A DNA stretch of 5,426 nt from Chitinophaga pinensis (GTDB lineage: Bacteria; Planctomycetota; Phycisphaerae; Phycisphaerales; SM1A02). A program made the position numbers and the translations under genes. Below are positions 1-5,426 of this stretch, piece after piece (within the stretch, counting starts at the first letter, position 1; each line of letters begins with the position of its first letter). The notes under the pieces were generated by a model that saw only the letters and a program-made list of their open reading frames with translations, was not told the DNA's origin and ran no database searches. The stretch spans positions 1-5,426 of the forward strand of contig CALQCP020000174.1 of the NCBI GenBank assembly GCA_943329105.2, written 5' to 3'.

Positions 1-1
1 C

Positions 2-172
2 GAAATTTTCCCGAGCTACTTCGGAGCATTGGCAGGTGGGGCGTTTGACACGACAGGGGCAGCCAACTGCGGGGATGCCGATGCTGACGGTGTCACAAAC
101 CTCGCCGAGCGCATTCGGAAGTCATACGAAACGAGAATTGCCAACCAATGCGGCAGCCAAAGCGGAAACTGA
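2..172 (+). CDS. C-terminal fragment of a probable secreted protein with a calcium-binding motif (5' end outside window)
   Basis: An open frame enters from the left edge and runs 56 codons to a TGA at 170-172, with no start codon in the window. The visible residues include FPSYFGALAGGAFDTTG and then CGDADADGVTNLAERIR. The D-A-D-A-D-G-V-T-N-L-A-E segment (about residues 25-36 of the fragment) matches the aspartate-rich loop of thrombospondin type 3 / EF-hand-like repeats, which often sit at the C-terminus of secreted planctomycete proteins; in those families the aspartates bind calcium. The last 20 residues are polar, with no anchor or sorting tail. No function can be assigned to the missing main part. 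The motif and the fitting stop before a non-coding region support a real gene end, but the fragment is short and could be a degraded remnant. Confidence 0.6.
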   Translation, partial: EIFPSYFGALAGGAFDTTGAANCGDADADGVTNLAERIRKSYETRIANQCGSQSGN

Positions 173-222
173 TTGCGCCGCGAAGTACGGTTCCGCGCGT
201 TCAAGGCCCGCTACAACATCGA

Positions 223-263
223 GGCGGGAGCACGTCGGACAGCGCCGGACGTGGCGCCCTGCC
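223..263 (+). terminator. GC-rich stem-loop, possible terminator of the upstream gene
   Basis: This is an imperfect hairpin about 50 bp after the stop of the left-edge gene. GGCGGG (223-228) pairs with CCC (257-259) and GCC (261-263) with one bulged T. CACGTC (231-236) pairs exactly with GACGTG (248-253), extended by GG/CC with one bulged G. The loop is ACAGCG. There is no T-run after it (CACAAACG follows), so it lacks half of the classical intrinsic terminator signature. It might instead be an mRNA 3'-end stabilising structure. Confidence 0.33.
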
Positions 264-376
264 CCACAAACGCCCGGATCGCCATGAACTACAGAGCGCG
301 ATCAGGGGCCGTTAAAAAAATTCAAAATCTGGCGGATTGGTCGGTCACAGCGGGGCGGGTCAGACGGTGATAGGGG
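263..376 (+). repeat. Direct repeat copy 1 (~115 bp), possible promoter/leader module
   Basis: This segment recurs in the same orientation at 5270-5384. The two copies differ by five substitutions (copy-1 positions 330, 341, 343, 358, 363) and one extra A in the A-run, so they are about 95% identical. The left part is invariant apart from the A-run. In order it holds an imperfect stem-loop (273-307), CCGTT plus seven A (314-320), TTCAAAATC, and a GC-rich right half ending GGTGATAGGGG. Copy 1 ends 60 bp before the ATG of the 677-residue gene, so an upstream regulatory role is likely. I could not place convincing -35/-10 boxes. The ends show no good terminal inverted repeat, which argues against a simple miniature transposon. 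Confidence 0.9.
273..307 (+). promoter_or_regulatory. Conserved stem-loop followed by A-tract inside repeat copy 1
   Basis: GATCGC (277-282) pairs perfectly with GCGATC (298-303). After one G/A mismatch the stem extends with CCC (273-275) against GGG (305-307), enclosing a 15-nt loop. The same structure is identical in copy 2 at 5280-5314. An A-run (A7 here, A8 in copy 2) starts 6 nt downstream. In DNA form this could be a protein-binding inverted repeat next to a bent or UP-like A-tract. It is not an intrinsic terminator on the + strand, because A rather than T follows. Confidence 0.4.
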
Positions 377-436
377 GGCCGTGATTCGCGCGGAAATCCA
401 CTACTAAACACAGCCAATAATTTATGGAGACAACGA

Positions 437-2470
437 ATGCCGAATACTTCCCGATCGCGACGATCCGTTATCAGCCCGTCCACATGGACGCTTGCAACCG
501 CGCTTCTTTGGATCACATCCCAAGCGGCGATGGCCGATCGACCCTACAGAATACTCAAGGTAGACGACCTTCCTGACGCATCGGCGAGTCGAAGCGATGG
601 GCAGCTGCTGAGCGCCTACCAACGAGGCGACTACAGGCTGTTCCCCGCTGCTTGGTCATCCGTGATCGGGCTCCCGAAGGTCAACGTTGACCTGCGCTTT
701 CGTATCCGCGCACAAAATAATGTGTATGGGACCCTTGCGAGCACCGATCCAACAAAGCAATTTCTGTATCCGAGCCGCTGGTCGCTCGATTCGTCGCCGA
801 CATCATGCACGTCGGGAGCACCATCCTTCATGCGGCACCCACTATTGGATGAATCGACTCCAGCGTGGAATGTGCTCGAAAGCGTAAACGAATCGGGGTT
901 CTTTGTCGGCGCTTCAGCAAATGGCGTCAGCAACGGGACCGGATCAGTCGCGTGGACAAGCTATGTCCCATCGGTATGGTTCGCGGGATCTACGTTCCCG
1001 TCGGAGCTTCGATGGCAATCAACCGAACCAGGATTTGCAAAGGATGTCGGACCCGGGCTGACGCCGTTCGTCGTAGGCGCAAAGTTGACTGGCTGCAGCG
1101 AAGTCACCACGGCCGCAGAACAGACACCTACATTCGTACAAGTATCCGGCAGCTGGTCTTCGGCGCCTTGGTCCTATCTATCCGTAACATGTCCCGCATC
1201 GGCTGTCACGTTGGTACAACGAGGCGCAGCGCATGCGCTTCGGACGCTCTGTGGGCAGGATGTCGCCCCGGAAGTAATAGGTTGGAGCGAATGCATGCGG
1301 TGCAGCCCGGTGCTGAACTCGCTCTGCGGTCCAGAGACTCGGGATGACCGGATGTCCGAGACCGACTGGCGGATCTTTGACGCGTCATTCGCCCGTTGGC
1401 ATTCAGGTCAAGCCGATTTGCTCGAAGGCGCTCCAGCAATCCGCCAAATCACAGCGTCGAATTTTGCGTCGGCAGGTTCAGCGCTCAGTCGGTACCGGCA
1501 AATCGACGGGGCGGCATTTCCAGGATTCCCATGCCAAGTCGAGCATGCCGAGGTGCGGCTGACACTTCAGGCCGGCTTCATCGACCTCCATTGCGCGCTG
1601 CCCGGTAGCGGGAGCTACGACCTCGAGAACCCGACAATCAGCCAACCGGATGGGCCGGACCCCGACGGACGATATCGAATCAACTCACGAATCGCATCCA
1701 TTCGCGAACAGTATGAAAGTTGCGGTCAGGCCCAGCCAAAGTGGGTTGCGGCAGGATCACGATTTGGAGAATCCTTTAACCCGGACCCCGATCCAACTAC
1801 TTGGCCGGGCAACTGTGCGGGCGTGCTCTGGCGATCATTTTGGAGGAACAGCCAGATTCAATGGTGCGGCGTGCATGCTGACGATCTGATCTGCAATCTG
1901 CCGAATCTCAGTCAGGTGGATGGCATTTCTGCACTTCATGTGACTGCCTTGCACGACATCGATAGCCGCGGACTGGCGGTCGGCATTGCGTACCTGAAAT
2001 ACCCGAATGGAACTTCGAACATTTGCCGATGGGGCGCGGAGGGTCCTAAGCTTGTCGTCCTGACCTTGGCGGCCGACTTCACCGGGGACTCATGGGTTGA
2101 CGGTGGCGACTTGGGTGCGCTACTCGGGCATTGGACTGGAACTGTCCAGGCGACCTCGGACGCTGAAAGAGAATTCGATCTGAACGACGATGGTCGGATC
2201 AACGGAGGCGATCTCGGACTTCTGCTCGGCCAATGGGGCGGAGGCACGAGCAATTTGACGCCGGGGACGGTACTTTCTTGGGGAGGAGATTGTGGCCAAA
2301 GCGTGCCGATCATCCCAGCCGCGTTGACCGCCGTGAATGCTCTCGGGTTTGAAGATCTGGACCAGTTCGCTTCGATCGGATTAATGCTCGGCGCCGAGGG
2401 GTTCCAGCCATTTGTGGATCTCGCTGCCGATATGACGCGAACAATCGTGTTCGAAGGGGCCCCGCAATGA
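437..2470 (+). CDS. Secreted cysteine-rich protein with internal dockerin-like repeat pair, function unknown
   Basis: This 677-residue protein starts at an ATG preceded by GGAG (426-429) at 7-nt spacing. The N-terminus is a Sec-type signal peptide: a basic start (SRSRR, 5-9), a hydrophobic core (WTLATALLWIT) and a probable cleavage after A31-M32-A33. The long middle (about 34-540) matches no family I can name with certainty. It has about 15 cysteines, suggesting disulfides after export, and is rich in Trp, Ser and Gly. Phrases such as VNESGFFVGAS (150-160) and DIDSRGLAVGIA (507-518) recall degenerate HAF-type repeats, but this is weak. A dockerin-like pair follows: loop 1 D547-x-T-x-D551-x-W-x-D555-x-x-D558 and loop 2 D581-x-N583-x-D585-G-x-I-N589-x-x-D592, each followed by LG-LLG-W. 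Oddly, about 75 residues follow the pair, where such pairs usually end the protein. Its stop overlaps the next start by 4 bp, so the two proteins are probably made together. Confidence 0.85.
   Translation: MPNTSRSRRSVISPSTWTLATALLWITSQAAMADRPYRILKVDDLPDASASRSDGQLLSAYQRGDYRLFPAAWSSVIGLPKVNVDLRFRIRAQNNVYGTLASTDPTKQFLYPSRWSLDSSPTSCTSGAPSFMRHPLLDESTPAWNVLESVNESGFFVGASANGVSNGTGSVAWTSYVPSVWFAGSTFPSELRWQSTEPGFAKDVGPGLTPFVVGAKLTGCSEVTTAAEQTPTFVQVSGSWSSAPWSYLSVTCPASAVTLVQRGAAHALRTLCGQDVAPEVIGWSECMRCSPVLNSLCGPETRDDRMSETDWRIFDASFARWHSGQADLLEGAPAIRQITASNFASAGSALSRYRQIDGAAFPGFPCQVEHAEVRLTLQAGFIDLHCALPGSGSYDLENPTISQPDGPDPDGRYRINSRIASIREQYESCGQAQPKWVAAGSRFGESFNPDPDPTTWPGNCAGVLWRSFWRNSQIQWCGVHADDLICNLPNLSQVDGISALHVTALHDIDSRGLAVGIAYLKYPNGTSNICRWGAEGPKLVVLTLAADFTGDSWVDGGDLGALLGHWTGTVQATSDAEREFDLNDDGRINGGDLGLLLGQWGGGTSNLTPGTVLSWGGDCGQSVPIIPAALTAVNALGFEDLDQFASIGLMLGAEGFQPFVDLAADMTRTIVFEGAPQ
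2453..2459 (+). promoter_or_regulatory. Ribosome binding site inside the preceding gene
   Basis: GAAGGGG lies 7 nt before the ATG at 2467 and within the last codons of the preceding gene. With the ATGA stop/start overlap (2467-2470) it fixes this start and implies translational coupling of the two genes. Confidence 0.65.
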
Positions 2471-4371
2471 ACACACGCAACTCAATCAACCTGTCGGTCT
2501 TGTTCGCCATGGCCATCGCCACGTGCGCGCAGGCGACGCCCGGTGAAGGTCACATCTCGGTCTGGGGCGCCAAGCGCTGGGAGCAGGAGTTCGCGACGCC
2601 CGGGTTCACGCAGCTGACCTGCGGCGGCGGCTTCGCCGCGGGAGTGCGGGCAAACGGCTCGGTCGCGTGCTGGGGCCTCAACGACGAGCTCCAATGCCGA
2701 CCGCCGGCGGACATCGGGCTCGTTGCGGCCGTTGACGCGGGAACATCGCACGTGGTGGCGCTGCGCCATGATGGAACAGTGGTTTGCTGGGGATCGGCAT
2801 GGGATGGCCGGACCGCGGTGCCTGCTGGTCTCTCCCAAGTGGTCGCAGTGGCCGCAGGTGGGAAGCACACGCTCGCACTTCGGGTAGACGGCAGCATGGT
2901 CGGCTGGGGGAGCGGAAACGCGGCCGTCATCCCCAATGGCCTTCCCCAAGTCTGGGCGATCGATGCATGCGGCCGCTTCAGTGGAGCTCTCCTTGCGGGC
3001 GGCTCTGTCCGTTGCTGGGGCGCCAGCGCACTGGTCACGAGGGTACCGCAGGACTTGCCTGCCGCAGCAGCGATCGCCTGCGGCGACGGGCACATGCTTG
3101 CGCTCCTTCCGGACGGAAGCGTCCGAGGATGGGGAACAGGGTCGGAGGCATCGGTGCCCGCCGACCTCGGACTTGTGTCACGCGTGTTCGCCGCCAAGGG
3201 CGTGAGCGCGGCACTCCGGGCCGATGGAGCTGTTCGCGTCTGGGGCGATTGGTCGAACACCTTTGGCTCAGCTCCAGCAGCCCTTCCGCCGGCGACATCA
3301 ATCGCCCTCGGCGGAACGGACTACTACGGCTCATCAACCCTCCTGTCACTCGACGCAGTCGGTGCGTTCCACGCCGCCGGCGCCTACGCAGCACGGCTCC
3401 ACGGCACACCTCCTGACCTTGGTCTGGTGCGCTCGGTCAGCGTGCAGAGCGACCACGGCGTGGCGATCGACGATGCTGGCCAGGTACACACCTGGGGCAC
3501 GAATGCCTACGGAGAGGGCGATCGCCCTGCCTTCTCCCATCCCGCACTCAGCGTTCATGCCGGAGACGCATTCAACGTTGCGCTGCTAGACGACGGCTCG
3601 GTGAGCGCCTGGGGTCTGGGAACGTCGGACCGTTGCAGCGTTCCCGGAAATCTCGGGCCCGTGACGGACATCCGAGTCGGCAAGGATCACAGCATGGCGC
3701 TGCAGGCGAACGGAACGGTCCGCTGCTGGGGATCGAACGACGTCGGCAAGGCCACCGTTCCTGCGCAGCTGGGCGGTGCGCGCGCGATCGCGGCCGGCGA
3801 GCAGAATTCTGCCGCGGTGCGCGTCGACGGCACGATCGTGTGCTGGGGAAGCAACGCCTCCGGCCAGTGCGACGTCCCAGCGTGGGTGACCGGCAGCATC
3901 GGTGTCGCGGTCGGGTACAGCCACGCCTTGGCGCTTTCGGCCACTGGTTACGTCACGGGCTGGGGAGACACCTCGTTGATCAATTCGCCCCCGACCGGGC
4001 TGAGCGGCGTCGTCCAGATCGCTGCCGGATACCGCACCTCGTGCGCGCTGCGCTCGGATGGCAACGTGGTCACGTGGGGACTGCCGTCGCTCGCGGACGC
4101 GCTCGTCCCGCCTGCGAGTGTGCAAGGCGCCATCGCGATCGACCTGGGTTCTGACAACCAGTTCACCGCGGTACGTGCGCCGGCAGGCCTGTCCTGCCCG
4201 GAGTTCGGGGATCTCAACAGGAGCGGCGTCGTGAACGGATCTGATCTCGGCATGCTGCTTGCTGCGTGGGGAACTACCGGCGGCGATGCAGATCTTGACC
4301 GGAGTGGACTCGTGGACGGCGCCGACCTCGGTTCGCTGCTGAACCACTGGGGCACATGCCCCGGAAATTGA
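2467..4371 (+). CDS. Secreted RCC1/BLIP-II-like beta-propeller protein with C-terminal dockerin-like pair
   Basis: This 634-residue protein has a signal peptide (hydrophobic LSVLFAMAIATC, likely cleavage after A21-Q22-A23). About 14 RCC1-type repeats follow, with the pattern GG-x-H-x-x-A-L-x-x-D-G-x-V-x-x-W-G. The WG tryptophans are at 33, 69, 108, 147, 184, 222, 259, then 343, 382, 421, 460, 499 and 537, spaced 36-39 residues. One degenerate repeat near 300 (FHAAGAYAARL) has lost its Trp. The 39-residue period matches short bacterial RCC1 repeats such as the seven-bladed propeller of the beta-lactamase inhibitor BLIP-II, not the longer eukaryotic RCC1 repeat. Residues 553-573 look like a closing half-blade that would pair with the N-terminal VWG strand. 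The C-terminus is a dockerin-like pair: D582-x-N584-x-S586-G-V-x-N590-x-x-D593 and D609-x-D611-x-S613-G-L-x-D617-x-x-D620, each followed by LG-x-LL and WG, ending CPGN. Family knowledge suggests a protein-binding surface scaffold; the partner is unknown. GC is high (44 of 60 bases in 3781-3840). Confidence 0.92.
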   Translation: MNTRNSINLSVLFAMAIATCAQATPGEGHISVWGAKRWEQEFATPGFTQLTCGGGFAAGVRANGSVACWGLNDELQCRPPADIGLVAAVDAGTSHVVALRHDGTVVCWGSAWDGRTAVPAGLSQVVAVAAGGKHTLALRVDGSMVGWGSGNAAVIPNGLPQVWAIDACGRFSGALLAGGSVRCWGASALVTRVPQDLPAAAAIACGDGHMLALLPDGSVRGWGTGSEASVPADLGLVSRVFAAKGVSAALRADGAVRVWGDWSNTFGSAPAALPPATSIALGGTDYYGSSTLLSLDAVGAFHAAGAYAARLHGTPPDLGLVRSVSVQSDHGVAIDDAGQVHTWGTNAYGEGDRPAFSHPALSVHAGDAFNVALLDDGSVSAWGLGTSDRCSVPGNLGPVTDIRVGKDHSMALQANGTVRCWGSNDVGKATVPAQLGGARAIAAGEQNSAAVRVDGTIVCWGSNASGQCDVPAWVTGSIGVAVGYSHALALSATGYVTGWGDTSLINSPPTGLSGVVQIAAGYRTSCALRSDGNVVTWGLPSLADALVPPASVQGAIAIDLGSDNQFTAVRAPAGLSCPEFGDLNRSGVVNGSDLGMLLAAWGTTGGDADLDRSGLVDGADLGSLLNHWGTCPGN

Positions 4372-4476
4372 AGCAACTACCTTCGCCGCTATCGCAACTT
4401 CAAGCTCACCAAGGGCACGATCGCTCGGGCTTTGCTCAGTCGTTGAAATGCTCGCAGACGCTTTGGAAGGAACACA
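4372..4476 (+). other. Intergenic spacer with an in-frame reading extension after the RCC1 gene stop
   Basis: This 105-bp spacer holds no obvious terminator hairpin, so the downstream gene may share the upstream transcript. The frame of the RCC1-like gene stays open for 24 codons after its TGA, through a basic segment (RRYRNFKLTKG), to a TGA at 4444-4446. The dockerin pair ending in CPGN is a typical natural end, so the extension is probably chance or a relic. I see no clear promoter boxes. Confidence 0.4.
4465..4471 (+). promoter_or_regulatory. Strong ribosome binding site that selects the start at 4477
   Basis: GGAAGGA lies 5 nt before the ATG at 4477. A second in-frame ATG at 4522, just before the hydrophobic signal segment, has no comparable purine-rich site upstream, so the earlier start is preferred. 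Confidence 0.65.
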
Positions 4477-5187
4477 ATGATTTCATTTCACATCATCAAT
4501 CAAACTGACCGGGTCGCCACAATGATCGCTTCAAGCGTGTGTTGCTTGGCTGCGAGTACAGGCGTCGCATCCGCTGGCATTCTCACATTTGAAAATCTAC
4601 CTTCCACTAGTAATTCAACTCATCGTGGACAGGCTATAACGGATCAGGACACTATTGATGGATTCCAATTTGTTGTTACTTCGACCCTTGATGGCCCCAA
4701 TAGTTGGGCGTACTACAACGTCCCAAACCCGTATCTGAACTCGGTAAATCCCGCCTATACGATTGGTGCTAATGGCACTACCGCAATGTTCAGTGGATAC
4801 TACGAAAATACCAGTAGTCCTTACACCAGGGATTTCATTATCGCGCGCCCAGATTGGAGTCTGTGGAAGTTCAATCAGGTTGTGTTGACCTCTGTTTGGG
4901 CTATGGGGCGTGTTGAATTGTTGGGTTACCGAAATGGTCAGCAGGTTTCCTACCTTACGCAAAACATTAGCAACACCCAACAGACGATGGTGAGCGCTAG
5001 TGGCTCCGAATTCGGAGCCAACGCTTGGATTGACTTCCTAATAATCAGAAATTATGTCGGCGCTGGTGTTGCTAGAGACTTCATCATGGACGATATGTCT
5101 TACACACTTCCTGTTCCTGCCCCAAGTGTCTTAGCAATGGTTGGAATTGCTGCATGTGGAAGTCGTCGCCGGCGATGCCGAGGATGA
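4477..5187 (+). CDS. PEP-CTERM-like exported protein, probable beta-sandwich, function unknown
   Basis: This 236-residue protein has a signal peptide after a 15-residue N-terminal extension: hydrophobic MIASSVCCLAAS from residue 16 and likely cleavage after A31-S32-A33. The mature part begins GILTFENLP and is rich in Tyr, Asn, Thr and Ser, with alternating hydrophobic strands (FNQVVLTSVW, RVELLGYRNGQQVSYL, WIDFLIIRNY, DFIMDDMSY). This pattern is seen in PEP-CTERM-associated jelly-roll domains, where VELLGYRNG and F-x-M-D-D-x-x-Y segments recur. The C-terminus is V213-P-A-P-S217, a short hydrophobic stretch (VLAMVGIAACG, 218-228) and SRRRRCRG. In PEP-CTERM systems this tail retains the protein at the membrane for processing by an exosortase; no exosortase is in the window. 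There is no dockerin pair, unlike its two upstream neighbours. Base composition is clearly lower in GC than the RCC1 gene (29 of 60 in 4741-4800). A strong terminator follows 21 bp after the stop. Confidence 0.82.
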   Translation: MISFHIINQTDRVATMIASSVCCLAASTGVASAGILTFENLPSTSNSTHRGQAITDQDTIDGFQFVVTSTLDGPNSWAYYNVPNPYLNSVNPAYTIGANGTTAMFSGYYENTSSPYTRDFIIARPDWSLWKFNQVVLTSVWAMGRVELLGYRNGQQVSYLTQNISNTQQTMVSASGSEFGANAWIDFLIIRNYVGAGVARDFIMDDMSYTLPVPAPSVLAMVGIAACGSRRRRCRG

Positions 5188-5207
5188 ATCGCTGAATCAG
5201 TGAATTC

Positions 5208-5246
5208 ATAAGCCGCCTCGACTAAGTCGAGGCGGCTTATTTCGTT
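5208..5246 (+). terminator. Intrinsic terminator with perfect 15-bp stem
   Basis: ATAAGCCGCCTCGAC (5208-5222) pairs perfectly with GTCGAGGCGGCTTAT (5226-5240) around a TAA loop and is followed by a short T-rich stretch (TTCGTT). It lies 21 bp after the stop of the PEP-CTERM-like gene and is the clear end of that transcript. The T-run is interrupted, but the stem is long and GC-rich. Confidence 0.85.
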
Positions 5247-5269
5247 GATGGACCGAGTGGATCGATCGG

Positions 5270-5384
5270 CCCACAAACGCCCGGATCGCCATGAACTACA
5301 GAGCGCGATCAGGGGCCGTTAAAAAAAATTCAAAATCGGGCGGATTGGCCTGTCACAGCGGGGCGAGTCAAACGGTGATAGGGG
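5270..5384 (+). repeat. Direct repeat copy 2 (~115 bp)
   Basis: This is the second copy of the segment at 263-376, in the same orientation and starting 5007 bp downstream. It carries eight A (5321-5328) where copy 1 has seven, and the same five substitutions separate them. The stem-loop (GATCGC 5284-5289, GCGATC 5305-5310) is intact. It lies 29 bp after the 5208-5240 hairpin. By analogy with copy 1, a gene should start roughly 60 bp after its end, which falls beyond the window. Confidence 0.9.
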
Positions 5385-5385
5385 T

Positions 5386-5406
5386 GATGGAACGTGTACG
5401 TCCATC
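5386..5406 (+). promoter_or_regulatory. Near-perfect inverted repeat just after repeat copy 2
   Basis: GATGGA (5386-5391), a single unpaired A, CGT (5393-5395), two central bases GT, ACG (5398-5400) and TCCATC (5401-5406) form a 9-bp inverted repeat with one bulge. It begins one base after the end of the direct repeat, at about where a transcript leader or operator could lie. It could be an operator-like palindrome or a small 5'-leader hairpin. No regulator is identifiable. Confidence 0.4.
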
Positions 5407-5426
5407 CCGCGTCAGGCCGCGGGGAA

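Noticed and set aside
36..370. Small ATG-started frames at 36-287 and 173-370 on the plus strand and 16-204 on the minus strand
   Set aside because: The frame ending at 172 carries a recognisable calcium-binding motif and explains the left edge. The others have low-quality compositions, and the 173-370 and 36-287 frames run into the non-coding direct repeat.
263..376. The direct repeat as a miniature transposon or insertion sequence end
   Set aside because: The two ends (CCCACAAACG and GATAGGGG) do not form a convincing terminal inverted repeat, no target-site duplication is visible, and no transposase is in the window.
402..421. AT-rich TACTAA and AATAAT as -10 boxes for the first complete gene
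   Set aside because: AATAAT is only a few bases before the ribosome binding site, leaving no leader. TACTAA matches the consensus poorly and has no partner -35 box at 17 bp.
2512..2530. Possible lipobox around Cys20 of the RCC1-like protein (IATC)
   Set aside because: Thr before the Cys is atypical of lipoboxes, and a standard A-Q-A signal peptidase I site lies just after it.
2550..3260. Long open frames opposite or out of phase with the RCC1-like gene (for example 2482-3093 and 2550-3260 on the minus strand, 2784-3416 on the plus strand, 3586-4347 on the minus strand)
   Set aside because: They are high-GC shadows of a clearly real repeat protein. Their translations are Arg/Pro/Ala-rich with no domain pattern, and they lack plausible context.
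2563..4100. The regular ~117-bp periodicity as a DNA-level tandem repeat or CRISPR-like array
   Set aside because: It reflects degenerate protein-level RCC1 repeats. The nucleotide units are not near-identical, and there are no conserved short repeats with unique spacers.

Overview
The window looks like Planctomycetota, most likely class Phycisphaerae. This rests on family knowledge plus what the sequence shows. Two secreted proteins carry the paired dockerin-like repeats of the form D-L-N-x-S/D-G-x-V-N-G-x-D-L-G-x-L-L-x-x-W-G that are very common in Phycisphaerae. A third ends in a PEP-CTERM-like tail (VPAPS, short hydrophobic stretch, arginine-rich end). A fourth, cut by the left edge, ends in a calcium-binding DADADGVTNLAE-type motif. 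All genes are on the + strand and all appear to encode exported surface or extracellular proteins. No enzyme, RNA gene, CRISPR array or recognisable transposase is visible.

Layout: (1) 2-172, C-terminal 56 codons of an upstream gene with a calcium-binding motif. (2) 173-436, intergenic region with a GC-rich stem-loop (223-263) that may end the upstream transcript, then the first copy of a ~115-bp direct repeat (263-376), then a short leader with a GGAG ribosome binding site. (3) 437-2470, a 677-residue secreted, cysteine-rich protein of unknown function with an internal dockerin-like pair. (4) 2467-4371, a 634-residue secreted RCC1/BLIP-II-like repeat protein with a C-terminal dockerin-like pair, starting inside the stop of the previous gene (ATGA overlap). 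(5) 4372-4476, a 105-bp spacer. (6) 4477-5187, a 236-residue PEP-CTERM-like protein of lower GC content. (7) 5208-5246, a very strong intrinsic terminator. (8) 5270-5384, the second copy of the direct repeat, followed by a near-palindrome at the right edge.

How the parts fit together: the first two complete genes are almost certainly co-translated, so the two dockerin-bearing proteins are probably made together and exported together. The PEP-CTERM gene could be the third gene of the same transcript, which would end at the 5208 terminator. The ~115-bp repeat lies just downstream of a transcript end in both copies and, in copy 1, about 60 bp before a start codon. The simplest reading is a duplicated promoter or leader module that starts each unit of a repeated locus. 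The most notable items are this flanking direct repeat with its internal stem-loop and A-tract, the 7+7 blade arithmetic of the RCC1 protein, and the overlapping pair of dockerin genes.
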